Origin: Branchiostoma floridae | Taxonomy: Eukaryota; Chordata; Leptocardii; Amphioxiformes; Branchiostomatidae | Assembly: GCF_000003815.2 (NCBI RefSeq) | Contig: NC_049991.1 | Span: forward strand, 14,121,779-14,185,778 | Reading direction: 5' to 3' | DNA length: 64,000 nt | Translations under genes and position numbers: made by a program | Shown here: one piece after another, positions 35,801-48,114 of the stretch | How the letters are laid out: every line of letters begins with the position of its first letter | How positions within the stretch are numbered: the stretch's first letter is position 1 | Notes under the pieces: generated by a model | What the model saw: only the letters and a program-made list of their open reading frames with translations | Databases searched by the model: none | Told to the model about the DNA's origin: nothing

Positions 35801-38800
35801 CATTAAAACAAAATCATTCTCTACAAGCTGGGACGTTATCTGTGATCTGAATAGCAATCTTGCAACCACATTCAGACAGCAAACTAATGCAGTCAAAATG
35901 CACCAACAGGAGAAACATTTGCAAGTCATAAGGTGGAAAGTACTATTCCCAGTACCAAATTTGTCATGAGCTGTCAACTGCTAGCAGCCAAGTGGCTATT
36001 TGATGTCAAGAATGGAAGTTAGTCTGACATGATGAAGCATGCTGCATAGTTTGAGAGTCCATAATACTAGGGTTTTACATTTGGATAATGCTGAAATTTT
36101 CAGAAAACAGGTATATCACAGCACAATGCTATACTTAAGTTTTTGTAGCATTACTGTAGTACATGAAGATTGACCTAAGTTGAATTGATCCCCCAGTAAG
36201 TGCCCTTGCGAGGCCAGGGTTGTGAAGGGGAGGGAAGGGCCTGCTGTGTAAATGTTGCAAGTAACAGTGACAACAGTTGCCTCAAGCCATTTTCAAATCA
36301 GGTTGCCCATCTTGTAGTCTATAGAATGCAATCCAGTGGAAGAAGGAGATTTACCAACATAACCAAGTAGTGAGCCATGCACTATAAAATTGATCTCGCC
36401 TATTCTTAATCTAAAGATGGCTTTCTATGACATCATAATTTTGTATGAGGTATACAGATACATGTTTTGTATGAGGTATAATCTTAGTCATGATCTAACG
36501 GAGATATTGATGAGTGCTATGACTACTCTTAAGTCCAAGTGCAAAATTGAGATAAAGATTTGTGGTTAACTTATCGTCATTTTCCAGCACCTTTCAGACA
36601 AATTATCACCCAGAATCTTAGGATAAGTGACCTCGTTAGCAACGTGAACATGTAAGCTGCTGACACTATGCCAGTATGGTACCAAAGATAGCAGAATTCA
36701 CATTTTCAGCTAGATTGATGTAAGCTATTTAAAGAGAAGGGCAAAACATGCATGTAAATCAAACACTGACCATTGCAGATTAGCCTACTGATTTGCATCT
36801 GTATGGAAGAAGCTGGTATCTTGCATAGCACACATTCATTTTCATGAGGTTGTAAGATAGGAAGATATTCAGCTAAAACGTGTCTTTTCTTTCCCTTCAG
36901 TGTAAAAGATGCAAGAGATGAACTTGACGAATTCCAGGAGGAAAGTAGAGAGCTGGAAGCTGAGCTGGAAGCACAATTGGAGCAGGTAGAGGGGAAGAAC
37001 AGAGACCTGCAAAACTCATGTCAGCGGCTTCAGATGGAAGTAGAGTCATTAAAGGTAATGTTTTGTGGTGGTTGTCAGTTTTGAGTAGTACCGTGTAGTA
37101 GAGGTCTGGCCATACCTGTACCACTTTTTTTGCTTTGTTGGAAGCAGAAATCATCTTGCTATGCATGGTGATTTTATTTGATGATACATGTCCATAGTAT
37201 AAAAAGCAACACCTTACTGACTATTATTTAGAATATTTGTCAGTTCTTTATAGCCTCTTTCTCTACACTCTTGGTTGTCTTTTACAACATAACATTGATA
37301 GAAAGTAACTGTGTATTTGCTATCTATGAAGCATAACATGCTAATATCTTATGTCTTTAGGAGAACTGATTATGTGAAACATTGTCAGCCACATACTGTT
37401 TAACCCCAATAGCTTTCCATAAAAAGGTAGCTGTCTCTATTTCAGGCACTTTAGGTACAAGATGGATATGGTCTATTTACCACCATTGTGTAGATGAAAT
37501 TTTATACAGTCGTCATTCATCTGCTGTGTAGACATGGAAGACGCTTTTTGTCTACTCCCTCCCCCTTGAAACACTTAGCTATTGACAGAATGTTTTGAAA
37601 CCAGAGGTTTTGTCATTGTAGAAAGTCTTTTATCGGTGATTTGTTTCCAGTGATATTTGCTGGTGGTAGCTAAAAACATATGTGTCCAGCAGACACCCTC
37701 CTGCCGAATGCATTGTAGGTTTTAGAATATACCACTCAAACTTTATTTTAGGTTGATAGAGTAACCATTCAGTAGTAGCTGTATTCCCATTTACTGTAAC
37801 AGCAGGCAAGCTATAAACTGGTAATTGAAATCCCACCTAAAAGCCTGCTCTTAGTAATGCATACAGGTCGATATCACATCCCTTGAGTTGACACAAAAAT
37901 GTCCTAATTTTGAATGATATCAATATTTGCTGGTGATAAACGCTAAAAGCCAATAAGATCACGCCCCTTTGAAGCCACGTAATGTTTGCTTTCAGGAGCA
38001 GACTGTTATATATACACTTTGACTTGATGTAATGTGTATATATAACTTTCACGCCCCTCTGTGAGCTTATCCAGGCACGTGTTTGCTTCATATTATTGCA
38101 GATGACAGCCATGTTTAACAATGGATAAGTTAGTAAGGCAAAGTCTGGACGAAAGTTGACAGGAAGAATTTTGTTGTAACTTATAAATGCTAAGTAGTCC
38201 TGAAGGTTTACAAGTGCAGTGTTTCCAAAATACATGCTTGAAGTCACTTTATCAAGATCTTATCAATGATTGTCCCTACGGATTCTTATCCTGAAAATAG
38301 CAAGACTCAACATCTGATAGAGATGCATGAATATTTTAACAGACAACATTTCATGCTGCTAAAACTAGTTACTGAAGAAGTTCTATAGTTAATCCAGAAG
38401 TCATCTTTTTTTTGTATGGAACAACCATTGTTAAAATTAATTAATATTAATAGATATAATATCAGCATTAATAGTAGTAATCTCATCTTTGTTGTTGCAT
38501 GATAATACTTTGTATGATTGACATCACACATTATGATATTTTCTTCTCAGGAAAAGCTTGAAATCTGTCAGAGAGAAAGCCACCAGCAGATCACACAGTT
38601 ACAGGACGATCTGGCTCAGACCATGGGCATGAAGGAGGAAATGGCAAAATACATTCGGGAGTTGGAACAGATCAATGACGATCTGGAGAGAGCTAAAAGA
38701 GCAACCGTCGTATCTCTAGAGGAATTCGATGGAAGATTAAATCAGGTCAGTAACTGTTATAATTCATAGTAATGAATAATGGTTGATGATGTAAAACTAA

Positions 38801-41800
38801 AAGAAACAGTATACCCAAAACCCACATCATTTAATAAAAGTACTAGTATCATGTAAATTCAAATAGCTGGGCAATTAAAGTATGTTGCCAACAGCATTTA
38901 CAATATATAGAATGCATACTTCATACTAGAGCTGTCTCCAGGGCCCGTCCATCCGTCCCAGGACGAAGATTTGCTTGTTGGGAAGGAGAAAGGTTTCTGC
39001 CAAAAAAATTTTGAGACATGAAATTGATAAAAATGTTAGCTTAAAAGTTAAAATGATGGATTTATCTATGAAAATTAACAACGAGGGCTCCCAAAGAATG
39101 AGTGGGACAAAAGAAATTTAAAGCTGAAGACAGCCCTTTTTTGTAAGGAACCTTTGAAAAGTGTTCCTGTCCCTTCAAGTAAAAGTATTCTGCCAAAGCA
39201 AATTAAGCATCAAAGAGCACTGCGGTGAAATATTACACCTGTCAGCCTCCTTTCAATTTGCTGCCAAGTTGTGCTTGCCAGCCTGGGCAAATTGATTCTG
39301 CCCTGCATAGCCCGACAAAATCAATGCTAAGCTCATTTATTATTGAAGAGAGGATCAGACCTCCTACTGTGAGTTGTAGGGAAGGTAAACAATTTCAGAT
39401 TTTACCCTAGAGCAGAATATACTTGTAGATGAAATGGAATAACTGTTATATTGCTGGCATGCATATTAATTGGTTCGGCAATTTCCTGATGCTACTTTGT
39501 GTGTGGTTGGTGCTTAAATAATTCGCAACGTTTCAAGGTATCATTAGACAAAATGCAAGTCAATGAACAGTATTATGTGATGTATTGATTTTGAGTACTA
39601 ATTTGTACATCTACTGATCTACATTAGAAAGGGTCATTTGTCTGTCTAAACTATATTGTCCATGGCAGTAAAAATTTTACTGTTAGTGTTGCAATGTTCA
39701 CTATACTAGGAAACATTGACAATGTGTGTTTGAATGGCCAGAATAGTCAGGAATATTTTTTATATTTGTATTTCAGGCAATTGAGAGAAATGCCTTTCTT
39801 GAAAGTGAACTTGAAGAGAAGGATCAGCTAATGGAGACAATACAAAGGCTAAAGGATGAAGCCAGAGGTTTGCATATTTATTCTTAGGATTACTTACCAG
39901 CTGTGGTATTTCTTGTTTGGTCACAACAGCTTACTTGAATATTTTACTGATTAGAACTTGCACATTCCTATATGAGGCCCTTACAAAATATTTTAAAGGA
40001 GTTACCAACCCTTTGATGTTTTCCCTGATATTCTTCCTCAGACAGAAGAATTTGATTTCAACAGAATTTGATTTCAACTCTTGTGAGACTACTGTAAATA
40101 CAGAAACTTTCGCGGTGGTTTAATGTTCATTTCCATGGCAGTAAGAGACTACAGTGCATGGTGCTACCGCGAACTTAAAACCACAGCAAAAAGTTCTTTT
40201 TCCCGCTCCCATGAAATTAAATCCCCGCGAACTTAAATACATTTACCGTAACCAAGATTCCAAGGGTTAAGAAATTGTTACAGTTAACAGTGATGAAAGT
40301 TTATTTTTAGATAAGGTCCAGCTGTTGACAAGGCAAAGGGCAGAAATTCTGTGACCCACGAAAGTTTGTTCATATCAATTAGACCAGACTTGCTTTATTT
40401 GTCCCATAGCTAAAGACTATGTTGTTGCGACAGTTGTGTAAGAAATGTACATTAGAATTGAGCAAGAGTGAAAAGATTGCTAACTGGTGATCTGTTTTTC
40501 TTTTCCAGACTTGAGGCTGGAGCTTAATGTACGGCCGACCCCACTGTCGACCAGTAAAGAACAAGCTGGTGAAGATAAGGATGAGGAGAAACCAGACAAC
40601 GATAAAGTAGAAAGGAGAAGCAGACCAACTCCTATCAGCATGCCTGATAACAGAGCAGTATTGGAGAAGGGCATCAGTACAACACCTCCTGTTGGCACGC
40701 CACCTCCACTTAGGGATAGAGGTAATGTTACCCTGACAGTACAATGGTATTGTATTTTGGCCAGCTTGTGCAATATTTGACGAAGATGAAAGTAAATGTG
40801 TGCCAAAACACATGTAAGAAGCTATAGGAAAAGTGAAGGCATAAATTATAGAAAATAAAATAAAAAATTGACAGTACCGGTTAAGAAAGAGAATTACAAA
40901 ATGTACTTCCTAGTTTTGCCAAGCCTAATGAAGCTGTGTTTTAGTGTCTTTGGACCCAAAAAAAGAAAAAATTGAACCAAAAATCATTGACTTAGATTTC
41001 TCTGATGTTTAATAGGAATAAACAAAATTGCACTGAATACATAAGATGGACATACAAATGCAAGAAATTTTGTTGGATTTCCTACTTTCAGGACATTACA
41101 TGATGTGTTTTTGTAATATTCTTTTCCCTACAGGAAGCTTTTCCCAGATGAATGGTGCTGCTTCAGGTAGCACACCGCTCACGCCGTCCGCTCGTATTTC
41201 AGCTCTCAACATTGTAGGAGACCTGCTCAGGAAAGTAGGGGTAAGTTGATGTTGATGTGCAAAGGTAATCTCCAAGCAGATTTACCAGTGGCATAAGATA
41301 GTATCAAAGCTGGCTAAGGAGTACAGTTGGCCAAAGGGAGTCATCAGCTCTGGTAGCCAAACACACTCCTAGGCTTCACTCTTCTGGCAGATTTTGATAC
41401 TATCTTATACTACCGTAAGATCTGCTTGGAAATTAGTGCAATGGAACCATCTATTCTTCTTTCAAGCCACAACCTTTATTGCTTTAGGTTTGTTTTGGTC
41501 TCTCTCTAACTAAGACAGCAGGAATTTATTTAATTCGTTTACTCAGCAACAACATATGTTAATTTTTCTTTCTTCAACTTTAAGACAGCTGGATTTTGAG
41601 TTCCTTCAAAGATTTCTGAAAATTACTTAAAACTGATTTTTGTTTCTTTCAGGCATTGGAATCCAAGCTGGCCTCATGTAGAAATTTTGTGAAAGATCAA
41701 CCAGGAAGTAGGAGTAGTGGTAGCAAGGGGCCAAATTCACCCAGGTAAGTGTGCCCTGTAGCAGGGCTGCTTCTCGCAACGTGTACTAACCCTGGCACTT

Positions 41801-44800
41801 TTCTAGCATTCACAAGCCTGGATCACATGGGTGAAGGGTGCAGGGATTTGTTGCTCAACTTGAGGTCCTTTTTGGTGATGGTGTTCTGCATAAATGAACA
41901 TTGCTTGTTAAAAGCTGTTATGCATTGAGTTACTGTTGGGGCCTTGTGACAACCCTTCCCTAAATGCTATGAACCCCCTTTAGACTCAGTGGTGAAACAC
42001 CCTTCTAAAATTTACTGCCAAACTACCGGAGAGCTGGTGTCACAAGGTCACTTTGATTTTAAAGCAACTCCTTTTTTATAGCTCAAAATGTATAATGAAA
42101 TTCCAAATCCAAAGATTCCAGACACCAGGCTTGTAATTTTTTTGTTTACAACATAGCCCAGAAAGTCCAGCCACGCCACGAACAGCAAGGCAGTGGTCAG
42201 GACCAACCACCACCACACCAGTAACAGGCCAGCCAAGACCACAAAACTTGGTACTTAACAATCAGTCAGTGGCATCTCCAAATGAGTCCCCTGTAACAAA
42301 GACCCCCTCGCCAAATCCATGGTCGTCCCCAAGCCAGTATATTCCTCCACTCGAACATGTGATCCAGATTTTTGAGTGGTAGTTTCTTGTGCCAAGTCAT
42401 CCCATCTACCTCAGCGTGTATGCTTGCATGCTCACGTGCCAAATCACAGTTTGCACTCAGGCAAGTTTCATATCATCATAGTCCCAGGTTGTGGTGGATG
42501 GTGTCTGGCTATGCTGTCTCATAGTCATAGTTTTGTGGTGATGCTGCTTTCCAAAGACCTTACCCCTACTTTCCTAATACCTGTGCCATACAATGCACCC
42601 CTGTTGAAAAGTGGTACAGTCAAAAGTCTCAGGTAGCAATGTTTGAGACTGGACCAGTACACTTGTGAAGGGGGTGGAGCAGGATTCAGTGCACGTGGCA
42701 GGAGGCATGGTGTTGGCGGTGGCTGGTAGTGGTGGCATGTGAGGTGGCTGCAGCTTTTCTGGCTATGTAAGCCGACAATTCATATAGCAGACTGGGCTGG
42801 TTTTAGACATACCTGTAGCAGCAAGTCAAGTAGTAGGCTCACCTTTCTATACAGCCAATCCACAACTTGTTTAGAAAGTACAAAATTTCATGTTCTCCTT
42901 GTGTTGTCCTCAGTTTAGTTCATATCATATGATGTAAATGTTTATGGAGCATCTGAACTATAGAAATTGCAGTAGTTTCTTGATATATGCAAACTAACTT
43001 TGATCATGCTCCACCATTCATGCAATGATAAGGCTCAAGTTCATGGCAAAACGGCAACTTTGTTGTTGTTTGCTGTAAGACAAAAATTGCTACACAAATA
43101 ATTACGTAATACTAATAGATCTACAGTAGTTGAAAAAGGATTGGCTGGAGTGAGACTGTATAAAAAGGTGAGGCTTCTGCCTAGCCACAGCTTTGTTTGA
43201 GTAGTTCTGACTCTGAGGTTTGTCTGAACTGACACTAGAAGGTGCTAACATGCTGGGTCAAGGTGATACTTCTCAAATTTCATCATGCTCTCATTGCATG
43301 AACTTGAAGTTGCTAGCTATGTTTTTGAATTTTTAACTTACAGTATATGACTGTGTTTTTCAATATTCCGAGAACATATCATCCATTTTCTTGATCATTG
43401 CCCACAAATATAAATTCGTTTTTGTAATTGACAGATTCTGGACACTTACAAATTTCATCAAGCCAAACCCTTCCTTGAATTGAGTTTTGTTTACTAGTAT
43501 GTTCTTTACTTTCCAGGAGAAGGAACATAATGTTTTTATAGAGCCCAGCAGACACTACAGGTGATTGCTAGCCTGTTTTCTGCTCATTTATAGTAGCCTG
43601 AATGTCAGCCTTAGTGCAGTGCACTGCTCTAGTGTCAGTTCAGACCTTATGTATTTGGTGGTGGTGGTGGGATTTTGTTATTTGTGCACTAGAGAATGTG
43701 TGCTAGTGATGCTATTGGCCATGTATGCTATGTAGTTGTGCTTGTGAAATCATTTTGTTTCCCATACATCCACCACTTCATACTGCTTATAGTCAGTGCG
43801 GTATCTGTTTTTCTTCCTTCTTCATTGTCAGAGTTTTCCACAGTCATTCAAAAGTAGGGAAGGGGAGGATCACAATTTTCACAACCAATGTATCACTTTG
43901 AAATGTAGTCCCTTTTGATTTGTGTAGCTATATATACAGTCTTTGAAAAATGTTCTTGAATGTTTGGTTGATCTTTCTACTACTAGTAGGCATCACACAG
44001 CAAAAGAGCACCATCATGCTCTCATAAATGCTAGATATCCACTGTACCATAGTGCACATTTTGCTCCACTCCATCCCCACCTCCACGCTTTTGTTGAACG
44101 ACTGTGGGAATCCCTGAGCCGGGTGTTGTCTGGCCCCCACAGTCAGCCGGCTGGCCCCTCCCGGCCATCAGACAACATCCTCCTGCCTCTGTGTTCTGTC
44201 CTTTCCTGCTGTGAGACCTCTCTTGTTCAGGCCATAAACACCATCAAACATGACTCTCCTGACAGAAAGGTCCAGTCTCCACCTCCATTACCTTCTGATG
44301 CATGGCACCTTCAATTACTAGATGCACTGGAATGATGTTATTCAGACGATAAATAACATCATTTGTCTTTCTTAATTTTGCCAATTTGCTAGTAGCTGAA
44401 AGTAGAACAGATGTGTTATTATAAATGCGTCAGTCAAATTGTTATCAATGTTAGCTGTGAAACAGGCTGATTATTTGCTGTTCAAATTACGAATTAATTA
44501 ATAAAAAGAAATTTTTCGTCTTCCCCAAATAGGTAAGATTTTTTTTAAACACACTTGTGTACAATGTAATATCTGAACAAATTGTACCTTTCTTACCTCA
44601 TTGTCATCAAAGTACAAGACTGCGTTCAAGTATTTTTCACTTTTCAAGATGGCATATAAATTTATCTTGATACGAATAAAAGGGTTAGGAATCTGAGTGG
44701 TGCATTTCCATTTTTATGATGTCTGTGCATGCTTTAGCTCTGGACATTTTTCTGAACTTGTCAGTTGCTTCCTTCCTTCCTTTCACTCCATCAACCCACC

Positions 44801-47800
44801 AAACCCTGTATGAATCATAACTATTCACTTGAGATGGAAAGAACTTACTAGAACATAACCATATACTATAACAAGAGTTCCTCTGTTAATCATAACTCGT
44901 CTAAAATATAATCTAGTACGTTGTGATAAGGTTACTAAACCCTTCACAAATTTTCAGGTTATGGCTGAAGCTAAAACTGTAACCCCTAACGTATAGTCCA
45001 ATAGTTTCTCTAGAACATCAAAGTTTAGCTGTATGTGTGGGTAGGTATAGATAGAACTTAAAACATTCTAAGAGACTCAGTAATGTAGATTGGTTACATA
45101 GCAGGAAAGGATAGAGACCTTAGTGCAGGGGGAATGAAGTGAGGTGAGCTGTAAGGTCATAACATGTAAGTACTCTGAAAAAGTTGCATCCCATTGTATG
45201 CAGTTGTGTCCCTCATCGTTGGCTGCTTTACATGTGCTTTCCATGTACAGTGCCATTTGACTGTTCATTCTTACCCTTTCTGTTCCGTTCCAACAAGTTT
45301 AGTTGCTACAGACTTGTTAAAAAATGTTACATGATTATTGCTTGCATGAAGCCATCATACTGTGCAGCATGTTAACGCAAGGCTGCAAAAGTTGATAAAG
45401 CTGCAAGTTGTGTGTTGTACAGTTAATGTTCTCCCTGCAAAATGTCAAAAGAGTAAAATTTCCCAAGCTTTTAAAAGCATGTACATGTGCAAATTACTGG
45501 TAGTACATTTCAGGCCATAATTGGAGATTTTGACTAACAGTGAGTATATATATCAGTACAAAATCTTAACATAGTAAGCAATTACAATATCTCACATTTC
45601 TTTTCATCCTCACAATACAAGACCCATGTTCACAATCATACCATCTCCTTCTTGCTCATTCTAAAGGCGGCTGAGAGTGACTGATCTTTGACCACTCTGG
45701 GACTAACACAATCATGGTAAAGTCTACTTGACTTGGTTGCTTTGCACAACCAGTTCACTAAAGCCTACTAACATACCCCATGCAATATTTCCCATTTCAT
45801 AACTAACACTACACCTGGTAGATGTGTGTAGTTCTGTCTGTTAAATTCCCTCTACCCTATTGTAACTAAAGTTAACTTCTCATTTACTAACTGCTCACTG
45901 CAATCTGTTCACTGTTTCCTATAAGAGCTGTGCTGGCACTTAAACCTTTTGTCTGCTTGGCTGTAGCTATAATACAACTAACTCTTATACATGTCTGTCT
46001 ACACTGGTAACTCAGTTAACATAATCTTCTCATTGCACATCAGACTCAATCCAAATCAGTAGTGGTAAAGGAGATGGAATACTAGTATTCTTTGTAATAG
46101 CATAAATGTACTGATGTAAAAGAGTGCTACAGAGTGTTAACTTTGTATCTACCAGAACCAAGTACATACTGTACATGTACATGAACTCTTGTAGTCTACA
46201 TGTACCCGTAATTCATGAAAACTAGTGAAGAAAGCTCATACTAGTCATAGCCATTAACTAGATACAGAATATCCTCCTTATTGCAGTTTTTCAGCCATAC
46301 TTTTCATGAAGCCCACAGTTAAAATTCATTACTTTTACAGTTTAGATCTATGACTCCTAATCTTCTGCCACTCTGGTCTATACAAGACCTCTTAATCTTG
46401 TTCTGATCATACAACATTCACCCATCATACATTAATACAAAGTCAAAACAAATAGTTTTCATAGGGTCTGAGTTAACCCGTTTCCCTCCCCTTGTGTGTG
46501 AGTACATGTAACGTCTTATACCCTTATGTGATTAACCCTCAGTTATAGCAGTGCTACTCATGACCCCTCTCTCCCCCCACAAGCGTACATGCATGGAAAT
46601 CCTCCAGGCATTCGGCTCTGCATGTCAGGCTGGCACTCGCAGGTACATTTTTACGTGTTTGCCATCGGGTGGTCCTCACGTGAAATATGTGTCAACAGGA
46701 CCACATCGGGGCTATTCCATCGTCACCACTTATTTGTAACCATCTTTCTTTTTGGTTAGTCAGTGAAGCTAAAGCACAGAGAGGGTTTAAGGGCTCATAA
46801 AGTTTATAAACATTAATTTTGTCAGGATCCCTTTGTTGACTGATTTTTTCATCCTCTACTTTCTTCCTTTTTGGTGTCCTTTTCCATAATCTGAGTCAGA
46901 AATTCACTGTGAAATGTGTCCCTCTAAACTAAATTAAAAAGTGGAATAGCCCTTACTCAAAAGTTCCAAATACATGTATGTGTGTTTATTTTTCCTCATA
47001 TCTTTATGTTAATTAATGCAGTCATTGTCTTGTTCTGAATGCATGGTTTTCTAATCTGTTATATGTTATATATGCAGAAACAAGCTTTAAAAATACAGTT
47101 CACATAAAAATCACCACTACTCAACATGTACATATTAACAGGGGGCAAAGTAAATCCGGAGAAACATTATCTATTACTGATGACATTACATCATAATTAT
47201 GCAGGTAGTCTACATAAAAAAATAAAGTTTTGCAGATTGAGAGTATCTTTCGAGATTTGCAATGTTGTCTGTTAAATGTACTTTGTCATATGTTCACCAA
47301 ATTAAACATGTTTTCCATGTGTATGAAAAAGCTTGGCAGCTTTCGTGCATAGTACAAGTTGACCCACATTGTATGGTCTAAGAATTTTTTCGAGCGTGAT
47401 GTATGGCAATTGTTGTTGTTTGTCTCTTTATTTCCTTTCCTGTATGCCAGTCATTGGTTTATGTTTTTTGCACCCATTTTTGTTATAATGCATGTCAACA
47501 CTTTTAGTTCCTACATTTGTTTGTTATAATTTGAACAAAGGTTACGAGTAAAAATTTGTGTCTATGCATGACTTACAATTACATGGAAGGAAATAGCATG
47601 TTTTTGTTGTATCAGTGCGTTAGCAAGTATCATGTATTCTACTTAACTGTAAAAAGACAATTTTTATTTTTCTTCTTATTGCGCTATTCAGATTCCTAAC
47701 CTCATGAGTCTTCGAACAGAAAAAAATAACAATTGGTTCTCTTTACCAGCACGCGTTTCTACTTTGCCATTATTCATGTTAAAAAAATGAATCATATGAC

Positions 47801-48114
47801 AAAAAAGTATGCCTAGATTTATGAATCTCAGAACAGGCAGTAGATTATCTTTTTCATTTGGCAAATTGGAAATGACCTGTTGCCACTTTTTAAAAGATTT
47901 TTATCCTAAAAGGTAGATTGGAATATTGATTTGTATGTGCTGCCAAAATGACGTTTGTCAGCCAGTAAAGCTTGACAGTGGACAGCCAGCAATATGGGAG
48001 AATAAAAGAACTCTACATTTACTTTTAATGTGTTTTCCTTCCAGGGCCAAGCGACTGAACAGAGGGTCGGTGTCCTCCCCCAATCCACAGGGCCTGGTGA
48101 AGATCACAGTGTGA
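32851..48114 (+). CDS. NDE1: NDE1/NDEL1 homologue (nuclear distribution protein nudE), complete
   Basis: NudE proteins tether LIS1 and cytoplasmic dynein and act at centrosomes and kinetochores. Exons: 32,851-32,936; 36,901-37,054; 38,551-38,745; 39,777-39,867; 40,509-40,721; 41,134-41,240; 41,653-41,744; 42,157-42,336 or -42,378; 48,045-48,114. All phases fit, giving 395 or 409 residues. Residues 1-180 form the long coiled coil ([65 protein letters not shown]), which carries the dynein and LIS1 contacts in vertebrates. A Ser/Thr/Pro linker follows, then the C-terminal helix region [30 protein letters not shown]. The last exon ends [11 protein letters not shown]...QGLVKITV, like the vertebrate NDE1 tail. 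It is a single pre-duplication relative of NDE1 and NDEL1, so the symbol is a choice. Confidence 0.95.
32937..36900 (+). other. NDE1: NDE1 intron 1
   Basis: Four kilobases without coding sequence. Contains one clear inverted-repeat element (34,465-34,712), listed separately. The rest is unremarkable AT-rich DNA. Confidence 0.7.
34465..34712. mobile_element. MITE-like element with 70-bp inverted repeats
   Basis: Arms 34,465-34,534 and 34,643-34,712 are inverse copies (caaagtcttcttcgttacac / gtgtaacgaagaagactttg, cttttaattcttccgtaga and its complement), with a loop of about 108 bp. No target duplication was identified with confidence. It lies in NDE1 intron 1. Confidence 0.8.
40091..40252. mobile_element. 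MITE, ctgtaaat(g/a)ca family
   Basis: Begins actgtaaatacagaaacttt and ends cttaaatacatttaccgtaac. Carries the shared gcggtggttta, accgcgaacttaaaaccac and ccccgcgaacttaaa blocks. It lies in the NDE1 intron between exons 4 and 5. Confidence 0.7.
41267..41434. mobile_element. MITE-like element with 42-bp inverted repeats
   Basis: Arms 41,267-41,308 and 41,392-41,434 share ccaagcagat and ataagatagtatcaaa in inverse orientation. It starts just 27 bp after the donor of NDE1 exon 6, and the arms could pair in the pre-mRNA. Confidence 0.75.
42157..42382 (+). CDS. NDE1: NDE1 exon 8 with alternative read-through C-terminus
   Basis: The exon opens in phase at 42,157 and stays open to a TAG at 42,380-42,382, so failure to splice gives a 387-residue form ending [12 protein letters not shown]. 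Two donors in the phase required by the last exon exist: after 42,336 (CCA/GTATAT) and after 42,378 (GTG/GTAGTT). In the latter case the TAG is simply intronic. Neither donor is strong, so which is used is uncertain. The exon encodes a Thr/Pro/Ser-rich linker. Confidence 0.6.
42383..48044 (+). other. NDE1: NDE1 last intron (or 3' UTR of the read-through form)
   Basis: 5.7 kb without a recognisable exon of the gene, apart from the open frame at 44,025-44,335 described separately. A possible splice-like stretch near 46,590-46,655 (acceptor-like and donor-like dinucleotides) was not convincing. Confidence 0.5.
44025..44335 (+). CDS. unidentified coding-like fragment inside the NDE1 last intron
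   Basis: A GC-richer open stretch with protein-like composition: [62 protein letters not shown], ending LQLLDALE then TGA at 44,333. The frame is open from 43,943, but the leading part is AT-rich, so the coding-like part is about 44,025 onward. I do not recognise the family. It could be a processed fragment of another gene, an alternative terminal exon of NDE1, or a small nested gene. No poly(A) or target duplication was seen. Confidence 0.35.

Noticed and set aside
46551-46739. Possible NDE1 cassette exon
   Set aside because: Acceptor- and donor-like dinucleotides exist, but the enclosed pieces are tiny or out of phase and no conserved residues match.
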